Positions 45,203 to 55,503 of a stretch of DNA of 64,000 bases are shown here, piece by piece (position 1 is the first letter of the stretch; the number at the start of each line of letters is the position of its first letter). The notes beneath the pieces were generated by a model. It had not been told where the DNA came from. It ran no database searches and saw only the letters and a list, made by a program, of their open reading frames with translations. Origin of the DNA: Allium sativum (taxonomy: Eukaryota > Streptophyta > Magnoliopsida > Asparagales > Amaryllidaceae); the NCBI GenBank assembly GCA_030737875.1, contig CM060922.1, forward strand, positions 753,063,603-753,127,602. Direction: 5' to 3'. The position numbers and the translations under genes were made by a program.

Positions 45203-46008
45203 GTGTTCATTTTCGAGATTCTAAGTGACGTATTACTACCAAAGATTTTGTTTTGAAATATTTTGAGGAAATAAGTTGTTAAAAATTCAAATGTTTTGAA
45301 TTGTTATTGTTATGTATGAATATATATGATTTCAATCTAATTTTAAATAAAACCCGGGAATTTGAATTCCGATATTTAAATTTAACTTATGGAGTTAAAT
45401 GAACTAAAATGGTAAAAATGAATAAATAAATTGGAATTTAACATAAACTAAGTCAAATAAAATTGGGTATGTTTAAAGATAATCTGGAATGGAATTAGAT
45501 TGTCAAGCTAAGAGTTGAAATTGAGATTGGAATTGGAGTTTGAAATAGAATTTGACTTGGGTATAAGAGAATTATTGGTTTGATGATAAATTGATTGGAG
45601 ATCAATTGGAATGCTGGAGTATATGCTAAAGTGATAGCAAATGGAAGAGATAGTGTTGGATGCCCAACAAAAAGGTACCAGTTTATATTTTAGTTGGATA
45701 TGAGATTTATGATCCTATTAGGCAAGCCGCTTGGCTATTTGATTTTCTTTTGGATTGAAGAAGGCCCAAAGAGGCGAGTTGTTGTTGTACCGATTGAGCC
45801 GTGCAAAGGAGACGCTGGTGAATTTTTTTGGAAATTTAAGGTGCTGGAAAGTATCCAAAGATTTTGAATTTTTTTGTTAATAAGAATATATTAATAATTT
45901 AATTAAAATTAATTGGTTCAGTTTAAACTAAAATTAAGGAGTAAAACAAAAAGATTTTTATAGGATTTATAACATTTTTCCTACTTAGTAATTTTGGGGG
46001 AAATTCTT

Positions 46009-46023
46009 TTAAGAGAGAAGGAA
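46009..46023 (+). other. Polypurine tract of X
   Basis: A purine run (AAGAGAGAAGGAA) directly before the TGTAACG start of the second X LTR. It lacks the AGTGGGGG motif and AGGA-loop hairpin seen in Y and Z. Confidence 0.7.
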
Positions 46024-47265
46024 TGTAACGTCCTGGAATTTTTGCGATTTAATAATTAATTTATTTAATTATTTAAAATATTGTTCTAGCGGTATCAATA
46101 ACTTATGTTAAATAATTCTGATTATTTAATTAATATAAATTATGGGATAATAATATTAATTGTTGGAATAGTCGAAAATAGTTAAATTTGCAATGTAGTG
46201 TGAATTGGATAATGTGTGGTATTTAATTAAGTTTATAATCGAATTATAGTAATGAATAAATTTGTAAAACAATAGTTGAACGCATAAATTATAAAATAAT
46301 TTAAATCGAGTCGTAACATCGCGGTAGTTCGTAATATTGAGTTTTGAACTTCAATTGAGTATTCAGGATTCATTATAAGTTGGATTTCTTCGAAACAAGA
46401 AACATTTGAATCTATTGAACCATATTTTTCTAATGGGAAGAGAAAAATTGAGATTTCGTCTTATAGATGGTTAGTTATGGCTAAATCAAATTTTCAAATA
46501 GTCGCTATGGAGTAGGTTATAAACCATAAAGATATATTCAATTTTAGTTAAATATTGGCTTCAAATTTAGATAAGCTTTTTGAAACATATTATTAAATTA
46601 ATTTATAGAATTTTTCTGTAATTTTTATTGTGGAAAATAAGCAACTTTTTATATGAAGTATTTTACACCCTAAATCAGCGTTTTTGGGATTTCACAGAAT
46701 AAGTTATCTTGTCTATATTATTATATTTTTGGGGTCATGGAGCATTGCTTGACAAGATTCTAATTTTATTTTTGTCCGTAACAGCTCGTACATGAACAGA
46801 AGTTGGTATATCAGGGTGCATAACTTATTAAACATCCATATACCTAGCGTCCACGTCTTTATTTATCAAGATACTTTCTATGGGTTTCCTTAACATCTAA
46901 GATGTCCTACCATTCAATACTTTGCCATCCTATGGTTTCTCATTCGACATAGACTATAGAAACTAGAATAATGCACACCCATATTTGAACAAGTCACACG
47001 CGCCTAGTTGGGGGAAAATGCAAGCTACTTAGACAAAAGAACCTCTGCTCCCCATGATCTTCTGCTTTTTGTGCAAAAACATAGATCTCCTAGGGAATAT
47101 CAAGGTTTAGTTATCATAAGAACACGTGGAATGTTTATAAAATACTATTAGATAATTTATAACATGGTATGATTCAACTACGTACCCATTTATATGAAAA
47201 TGTCATCACCAATAAAATATGTACGACGTGTTTTTTGTACATTGCTTAAGATATTCAATACACTA
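46024..47265 (+). repeat. Element X: start of its 3' LTR, cut off by Y
   Basis: Starts TGTAACGTCCTGG and matches 29332-29811 up to about 46503. Beyond that no second copy exists in the window, so 46504-47265 is assigned to X only by continuity. Y begins at 47266. Confidence 0.7.
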
Positions 47266-48152
47266 TGTAACGACCCGGAATTTGGGGCCAATTTAAAATT
47301 TTTATTTTAGAAATTTTAGTGGATTTTAATATTTAAAATAATTTACTTTAAATAATAACGACTAAAAATTTAGTTTAAAACGAATAAATTTAATTTAATT
47401 ATAAAAGGAGTTTAAAACAGCGCTGCAGTTTGAAATTTTGAATTTGAACTTTGACTGACTGTACCGGATTAAAAATAAATCAGAATTGAGCGAAACCAGA
47501 AATATTTAAATCTGTTTAATCATATCTTTCTAACGAATCTGAAAAACTGAAATTTCACTTTAAAAATTGAAAGTTATGTCCAGTTCAAATTTTAGAAAAG
47601 TCGCTGTAGAATTTATATAAATTTTAATGTAATATATTGGCCTTAAAAATAGCCATTTTGCAAACGACCTCGGTTTTTGATGAAACCACTTTTGTTGGAA
47701 CCGGAATGTCAAATTATTGCTAAGTTTCAATTTTCATAATTTTTCGAATTAATATGTGAGCGTGGTGAAAGAAAATGTGTTTTGACAGTTTTAGTCAAAT
47801 TTAATCGACTTGAAAATGACCATTTTTCAAATAGTCTCAGAATTCGACAAAATTAGTCTTGTTAGAACCGTATCGTCCAAACATACTAGAAATAATTTTT
47901 CTGTAATTTTAAGAGTCCGTATGTGGCCCCGGTAATTTAAAATGTACGTTTGAATTTAATAATTAAATGATCTATAATTTAATTTAAAGAAATACATATC
48001 GTAACAGCCGAATTGGGTTACGAAACTTATTCCATTGGGTCCGGGATGGGGGTTATTAGCTAGAGACGATACTCGTTGGGTTCGGATTGGAGTTCGTGAC
48101 TTTAAACATGGAATTTACAAATTAAATAATTAAATACTATGGGAAATACGCA

Positions 48153-48160
48153 TATAAATA
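48153..48160 (+). promoter_or_regulatory. TATA box of Y LTR 1
   Basis: TATAAATA in the context GCATATAAATACAGGG, conserved in LTR 2 (55496-55503) and LTR 3 (62762-62769). Start of transcription is expected about 30 bases downstream. Confidence 0.65.
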
Positions 48161-48329
48161 CAGGGAAATTCGGATAACCCTAGTGTATACTGTACAGCCG
48201 CCATGTTCTTAATCCATGGCCGATATGCTTCAAATTAGAATCCCTAATTTCTTCGAATTCAATTTGAATTGAACCCTGATTCATAAACGAAATAGGAGAG
48301 CTTTCCTCAATCTAAAGTTTCATACGGTT

Positions 48330-48540
48330 GAGATCGTCTCTGGCTTCATGGATTGCTCGAAAATCGAGTTGGAACTCGCGGACTTGGGACGGGTCGTGGG
48401 CCGACCTGGCCCACCGAGTTGGATGGGCTTGAGGGCGGTGAGTGGCGGCGCAGTAGGGCATCGGAGCGAGGGTTCTGATCGGCGGCAGTGGTCCGGTTCA
48501 GGCACGGCGGTGGAAGGTTGATGTCGAACTAATGGGTTGG
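48330..48540 (+). other. GC-rich island in Y LTR
   Basis: A G/C-rich stretch of about 200 bp in otherwise very AT-rich DNA, downstream of the TATA box, present in all three LTRs (55675-55890, 62940-63160). No frame is open in all three copies, so it is probably not coding; a structured leader or captured fragment is possible. Confidence 0.6.
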
Positions 48541-49099
48541 GGGATTACGGGTGTTAGCAGAAAGAAGAAGAAGGGGTTAATCCCTTGTTTAATTAATTAA
48601 TTTCTAATTAATTATCAATTAATATAAACACAATGTTTAAACAGCCATAACTTTTGCAAACAGAGATGAAATTGAACGAAACGAAAAGCGTTGGAATCGT
48701 CTTTCAGAGATTTACAACATAGGACCATCCAGATCTGAATCAGAGCAAATCAGAAATTGGGGGAAATTCAACTCTGAACTGTACAGAATTAAAATAGATG
48801 TGAGATTTCTCTTTTAAATATTAATTAAATTATTATTTTTCTTTCCATTCGAAATCGATATATGTATGTGATAAAAATCAGATCTGTGATTTGTGGATTG
48901 AAATTCGTTTTTTGCTATGATGGATTTGCAATGCTCATATGTTGTTAGATCAGTAATGTTAACATAGGAATATCGTATTTGGTTAAATCAGTAATGTTAA
49001 CATACAAATATGATTTTTAATGTTTGGTCGAAATAGAATTATCGACGAAACAATATTATCATTTTTTGAACAATTATATTAACAATAAGATTAACCTTT

Positions 49100-50900
49100 T
49101 TGTGAAAACATGGTTATAGAGATAAAAATCACATTTTTGTCCAAAACATGTTATTGAAACCAATTCAACATTTGTGTTAGAATATTTAGGATATAAAAAG
49201 ATTATAAATAAAAGAATCGAGACAAAATTTATCATTTTTGTTGAAATAAAAGAACTGAAACAAAATTTATCATTTTGTTGAAATAAAAGAATCGAAACAA
49301 AATTTATCATTTTGTTGAAATAAAAGAATCGAAATAAATTTTATCATTTTTATTGAAATAAAGGAGTCGAAGCAAAATTTTCATGTTTGTAGAAACAAGA
49401 ATGAAGTCGTCCCTTTTATTTTATTCTGTTAAAAATAGAATAATGGATAAAATAAAAATGTCACTTTTTATTTTATTTGAATTGACGTCATTGAAAAGGT
49501 CATTTTTGTCGCATTAGAATTGGCAAACAAAAATGTCATTTAAAATCATTTTATTTTGATTACATAAGAGAATTAGAACAAATTCATATTTTGTTTACAT
49601 TAAGAGGATATAACCAGAAAATGTATATTTTTATACATTTAAAAGAATAAATTAGAAATGTATAATTTTATCCATTTAAAAGAATAGATTTTGTTAAACC
49701 TTCTTTTTCAAACAAAAGAACAGATTTTTAAGTATCATTCTTTTCAATAAAAAGAAGTCAAGTTGTATTTTCATATTTGATTACAATAAAGGATTTGAAT
49801 TAAACAAGGTTTTCATTGTTGTTTACCTTAAAAGAATTAGACAAATTTCTCATTTTGATTTCATTAAAAGAATTAGACAAAGTGATCAGTTTTGGTCATT
49901 TTACAAGAATGAATTAAAAATGTAAATATGAATAAAAAGGACATTTCGTTTATAAAATGTTAATATGATTAAAAAGGACAGTTTCGTTTAGGAATGTTAA
50001 ATATGACAAGAATAACATATTTTTGTCAAAACTTGATTAGTGAAAAGGGATAACATATTTTTGCCAAAACTTGATTAGCGAACGAAATTCACATTTTGTT
50101 AATTGGACTATAACGAATAAGATTAATATTTTTTTATTGGATTATAAGGAGCAAAATAACATTTTTGTTATGAAATATTATACTATACATAAAATGTATA
50201 TTTGATTAAAATTTGTTACCTTTGTGTTGAATTAGAAAATGTGTATTTTATACATTAAAAGAATGAGTTAAAAATGTATATATATTTATACATTAAAAAG
50301 AATGGATCAGAATATGTATTTTTTATATATTAAAAGAATGAAGTAAATTCATTCATTTTTGTCATTTAATAAGAATTATACAAAAATACACAGTTTGTCA
50401 TTAAAAAAGGATTTTACTAAAATCACATTCTTGTCTTTAAATAAGGATTATATAAGAATAACATTTTGGTCAAAACATGTTAGTGAGATAAAATATCATT
50501 TGTGTAAAAGCATGTTAGTGGAACATGAAAATGAACATTTTTTATATATAAAAAGGGATTACATAAAAATTAGCATTTTATATTTTAAGGAGGATCAAAT
50601 GAAAATGAACATTTTTATGCATTAAATAAAAGAGTTTAACCAAAATATACATTCTGGTCATTAAGAAGGAATATTACATTTTGATCATTGAAAAAGATTA
50701 AAATAAAATTACCATATTTTGTACATTGAATGAATTTGACAAAATTATCATGTTTTTGCATTGAAAGGAATTAGACAAAATTAAAATTTTTGTCACTTTA
50801 AAAGCATTATAATAAAGGAGACACTTTTGTCATTTTAAAAGAGATGAAGTAAATTATTCATTTTGTCATTAAAATGAATGAGACCATAAATAGACATTTT
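49100..50900 (+). repeat. Minisatellite-derived region of Y LTR 1
   Basis: A core of five units of about 35-38 bp at about 49195-49380 (AATAAAAGAATCGAAACAAA followed by ATTTATCATTTTGTTG) grades into 1.5 kb of diverged units with AAAAGAAT and CATTTTTGT motifs. The core recurs with five units in LTR 2 (56540-56705) and LTR 3 (63803-63968). Confidence 0.75.
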
Positions 50901-53845
50901 GGTAAATAAATAATAGTTAAGATTTTATATTCATTTGTTAACGATAGAAATGAATTGAAATGAAAGAGTAGATTTTTATTGTCATTTGTTCACAATAAAA
51001 AGAGTTGAATTGTTTGATGTGTTTGATTATAATGTTGAGTATGTTCAAATTGAATATCACACTTCCATTTACAAGTTACCCGACTTGTTTATGTGATTGG
51101 GACGATAATTTTAACACATCGCCCAAGTGCACAAATAATTTATTATTTGTTTGTTGGATGAAACCCTACACGGGTGTTGGGACGATATTTGATCTACACT
51201 TGTCCCAATATTTAGTGTAGAATCCACTCTGGTTGATTATTTGGATGTGTGATAAATATTTATCATGATTGTTGAATACATGAAGTATTTGGTTGTTGAT
51301 TGAGTCACATTCCAATAAAGAATATTCTAGAAAAAGAATATTTTAGAACATATTTTAGAAAAAGAGTATATTTTAGAAATATATATTTTATTTGAAATGA
51401 ACTAGTTATCAACCAGAATAAATCATTGAATTAAGATTTAATGAAGTTTTCCAATTTGTTAAGATTTAGTTGAAGTTAAATTAAATAAATTGGATTTTGG
51501 GTCGTCGTGAATGGTGTCTTCAATAACACCTTTCTTAAACCCAGTTGAAAAGAATAAATCTTTTAATTAAGATAACTAGAGTTTCAAACTATACTTTGTA
51601 ATTGGAATAAAAAAAATGATTTGTGAATTGAGTTTATCGTGAACAATGTTTTTAAACGACATCTGTTCTTTAACTCAATTAACAGTAAGAATATGATTTG
51701 GAATTTATAAATCTTGTATTAAGATTTAAATGTGAATTTTCCGAAAGTCAAGTTTTCCAATTTAATATATTAAATTGGAGTCGAATGGAATTTGAATTAA
51801 AAATAGCCGAGATAAGCTTCTGTAAAAGAAGATCGATACTACATATGGAATTTAAAAGGCTTTGCCATTATTCCATTTATATTATTGGTCAGATACAGAA
51901 ATTTATAACGATTATATATTGATTTGATTTCTATGAAGATTCCATATTTAAAGGAAGAGGATTTTGGGTTTATTGTGAACGGTGTTTTAAAATGACACTA
52001 GTTCTTTAACCCAGTTAAAGATAAGGTTAATCTCTTAATTTAATTAATCATTGAATAATGATTTGTGATATTTAAAACCAAATTGGGTTCTTAATAAATC
52101 TTTAAAAGTAAGATTTAATAATAATTTAAAGAGTTTATCTTTGATAAAATTGTGCGAATATTTTATTAGAAGAATATTCTGAAATGGAATGAGGCGTTGG
52201 ATGTGTTTTTATAATACTTTTTTTAATGAAAATACGCGAATTATTCAGAAAGACCAGGTTTAACCCATTCCGAGTAATTACTACGACAATGAAGAATCGA
52301 AGATGAAGACGGTGATTGAAGACCGACGATCTTCACATCGAATGGATGTGTTGCTACAGAGACCCTTGATGGGAGTAGCTACCTTGAAGGGGCTTCAGTG
52401 GTGGCCGTCCGGACTATTGTTGATTGTTCGGATTTGGTTTACGCTCAGACCCAGAGCATAAGCTAGTAAATGGATGGGTGTCTGACATTGGATTTCGTTC
52501 CATGTGAATTAAATTGATTTCTGTTAATGTATGCCTGTTTGGTAGTGGAGGATTTATTCTCTACTTAACACCCTGGTATATATTAATAGTGATAGATCGC
52601 ATGGCGTGGATTTTCAATGTGGCACGCCAAGATGCAAATGACCAAGGCTTTTGTTGAAAAGCAGGGTCTTGTGGGATGATCAAAGTATAGCCTATTACGA
52701 CATAACTTTGTGTATATCGTGACTTCGCGAGCCTCACACCCTGGTATGAGTCAAAAACGGGATACGGACCGTAGGGAGTGCACACGTTTCTTTCTAGCTA
52801 GAGTGATGCCAGGGACCTACCAGTGCTGGCATTTTACTTATGTGGATGATGGATTTTGAGGCGCCTCGGATTTTTATAGGCCGTTAGTGGTCATATTATA
52901 GGTTCAAAGGAACCGGGAAGTGTGTGTTCAGGCATAACTAATCCACTGCCGATAGGCGGGGACCGGTCCTACTGCTCCAAGGGTTCACTGCGGGGGATCC
53001 TGAGGCATTTACTAGAGTGTCTCGAATCAGAGAGGAGCTTGCCCCTAGCCTCGACTCATGATGGAAATCCAATTTCCAATACGACCTTGCGGTTTTGATT
53101 GTAGAACTAGTATGGCGACATAGTAGGATGGGGTACTATGCCGTCTATGATTGATACATTATGATTGAAATTGTTTTTGAAATATATATACCCATAGATA
53201 TACACACTAATACTAAATCCGTTTTATCGTATCAAGCATCTCTTGACCATTATAAGGTAAAACCCTATCCTCCGGTTTGCGTTGCATTACGTGATGGGAC
53301 TTGGGTCTTATAATGGTTTCATTTTTCTAAAAAGCATTGCGTGGTTTAATGATTTACTTTATTTTATGCATTGGCAATCCAATGGAGTAAACCCGTTCCG
53401 CGTTAGCGGCGTGGTCCTGTGATTAGCCTTATTATTAGATAAGTTAAGTTAAGATTTCTCATACCAGTCCCATGACTGACCTATAGTTTGTTTCACTGGC
53501 AAACTCGGGTGCCCTTATTTTCCACATGGGCAGTCGAGTAGCTTTTGGCAGATATATTTACAGGATCATGGTTTACAGCTGAAGCGGTATTCGGAAAGCT
53601 CTGTATCCGTGTATTCCTTCCAGTTGTATATTTGTATTATTTTTCCGCTGCTATTTAAATGTAATTTAAAACTCTGATATTATTGTATTTCTATTGTGTA
53701 ATAAATATTCATACTCTATTATATCTTGTACTCTGATGTAATTGTTGTAATCAGCAATAAAATGTTCTTCAGTTTGTGTTCTGATGTGTGTTGTTCTCAA
53801 AGCAATCCAGCCTTTCCTTTACTGGGAAGTTTGGGTCGTTTCATT

Positions 53846-53857
53846 TGGTATCGGAGC
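53846..53857 (+). other. Primer binding site of Y interior 1
   Basis: TGGTATCGGAGC, one base different from the standard iMet-type site, two bases after the LTR end. The same variant is at 61171-61182, so the change is fixed in this family. Confidence 0.82.
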
Positions 53858-53917
53858 TTTGGTTTACAGAGCTCGAGAACAAGACACACTAGAACCGAAC
53901 GGAAGAATTCATCAGAG

Positions 53918-53938
53918 ATTGGATTAGAAATATCCAAT
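53918..53938 (+). other. Primer-proximal hairpin of Y
   Basis: ATTGGAT pairs with ATCCAAT around TAGAAAT. A second, weaker copy of the hairpin follows at 53958-53976 (loop CAGTAGT). In interior 2 they are at 61243-61263 and just after, where a T-T mismatch of the second stem is a G-T pair. Confidence 0.65.
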
Positions 53939-54192
53939 GAGAATAACTCGTTAGAGATTGGATCAGTAGTATCCTAGAATGAGTGTGAAAAGTATTATTT
54001 TCTTTAAAAAAAAGTTGGAAACAAAATTTAGTTTTGAAAATTTTATCCTAATATACGTATTTGAGTATATTATATTTTAATGTGGACAATCGAGTATATA
54101 AAGATTTCGAATATACAAGTAATTAACGGATATTCGAAGTTTTAATATATTGGGTAGATATAGAATCACACTCTAGTCGCCCGGAGATAACT

Positions 54193-54217
54193 CTGGTGAT
54201 AGGTCGACCATCACCAG
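54193..54217 (+). other. Hairpin with self-complementary loop in Y interior 1
   Basis: CTGGTGAT and ATCACCAG form a perfect 8-bp stem. The 9-base loop is A followed by GGTCGACC, which is its own complement. Repeated exactly at 61518-61542. Confidence 0.75.
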
Positions 54218-54510
54218 TATTTAAGTTCGAGTCTCGAAGGTTGGATTTCTATATATTTCCATTGACTGGTACGAGAACCAACATTTAGTTAGAATACACT
54301 GCTATGATTTGCACTAAAAATATGATTTTGGGCTATATATAAAAGTTATATATATTTGAAAAGTTAATCACCTAATTGATTGCTGGTTGTGATGTTTGAT
54401 TATTAGTTTAACTAATATAAGTATAGAAATGATAATTAATTTAACTAACAAAATTATTGAAACCAACAAATAAAATTAAAGTTGAGTTTGTTAATTAAAC
54501 AACTTTTAGC

Positions 54511-54553
54511 TTCGTTCCTTTTCGAGGACGAAAAGATTTTAAGTGGGGGCGAT
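54511..54553 (+). other. Pre-PPT hairpin and polypurine tract of Y interior 1
   Basis: CTTTTCG-AGGA-CGAAAAG (54518-54535) is followed by AAGTGGGGGCGAT directly before the LTR. TTCGAGGACGA cores of this kind stand at the 3' end of many plant Ty3 elements, so this is probably inherited from an autonomous ancestor. Confidence 0.82.
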
Positions 54554-54799
54554 TGTAACGACCCAGAATTTGAGGCCAATTTAAAATTTTTATTTTAGAA
54601 ATTTTAGTGGATTTTAATATTTAAAATAATTTACTTTAAATAATAACGACTAAAAATTTAGTTTAAAACGAATAAAATTAATTTAAATATAAAAGGAGTT
54701 TAAAACAGCGCTGCAGTTTGAAATTTTGAATTTGAACTTTGATAGACTGTACCAGATTCAAAATAAATCAGAATTGAGTGAAACCAGAAATATTTAAAT

Positions 54800-54864
54800 T
54801 GAAACTTTGTTCTTGTATTTAGATTTGACGTTGCACCATCTGACTGTCTGAATCTTGGTGGTCG
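54800..54864. other. 65-bp foreign segment in Y LTR 2
   Basis: LTR 1 and LTR 3 read ATTTAAATCTGTTTAATC here. LTR 2 has 65 unrelated, less AT-rich bases in place of CTG. There are no terminal repeats or target duplication, so filler DNA from break repair is the simplest explanation. Confidence 0.7.
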
Positions 54865-55495
54865 TTTAATCATATCTTTCTAACGAATCTGAAAAACTGA
54901 AATTTCACTTTAAAAACTGAAAGTTATGTCCAGTTCAAATTTTAGAAAAGTTGCTGTAGAATTTATATATATTTTAATGTAATATATTGGCCTTAAAAAT
55001 AGCCATTTTGCAAACGACCTCGGTTTTCGACGAAACCACTTTTGTTGGAACCGGAATGTCAAATTATTGCTAAGTTTCAATTTTCATAATTTTTCGAATT
55101 AATATGTGAGCGTGGTGAAAGAAAATGTGTTTTGACTGTTTCAGTCAAATTTAATCAACTTGAAAATGGCCATTTTTCAAACAGTCTCAGAATTCGACGA
55201 AATTAGTCTTGTTAGAACCGTATCGTCAAAACATAACTAGAAATAATTTTTCTGTAATTTTTAGAGTCCGTATGTGGCCCCGGTAATTTAAAATGTACGT
55301 TTGAATTTAATAATTAAATGATTTATAATTTAATTTAAAGAAAAACATACCGTAATAGCCGAGTTGGGTTACGAAACTTATTCCATTGGGTCCGGGATGG
55401 GGGTTATTAGCTAGGCACGACACTCGTTGGGTTCGGATTGGAGTTCGTGACTTTAAACATTGAATTTACAAATTAAATACTATGAGACATACGCA

Positions 55496-55503
55496 TATAA
55501 ATA
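55496..55503 (+). promoter_or_regulatory. TATA box of Y LTR 2
   Basis: TATAAATA in the same context as in LTR 1, about 940 bp from the LTR start, the extra distance being mainly the 65-bp segment. Confidence 0.65.

Larger units (their letters stand above)
44552..46008 (+). other. Interior of element X, no recognisable gene
   Basis: About 1.46 kb, mostly AT-rich. It has a primer-proximal hairpin (44578-44598) and a second hairpin (45183-45202). A less AT-rich part at 45650-45840 has no open frame I recognise. No gag or pol motif is visible. Confidence 0.65.
47266..53843 (+). repeat. Element Y LTR 1, 6578 bp
   Basis: Ends are TGTAACGACCC and GGGTCGTTTCA, an inverted pair with one mismatch. 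Order inside: U3 of about 0.9 kb with two degenerate copies of a unit of about 180 bp (near 47640 and 47815), TATA box at 48153-48160, GC-rich island at about 48330-48540, a minisatellite-like AT stretch at about 49100-50900, then the end module shared with W, X and Z (about 52500-53843). If the TATA box is used, R plus U5 is about 5.6 kb. Confidence 0.87.
53844..54553 (+). other. Element Y interior 1, 710 bp, no gene
   Basis: Between the LTRs lie only a primer site (53846-53857), hairpins, a conserved block shared with Z (about 54088-54179), AT-rich filler and the polypurine module. No gag, protease or RT remains. The interior therefore looks close to the minimum of cis-acting sequence needed for reverse transcription. 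Confidence 0.8.
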
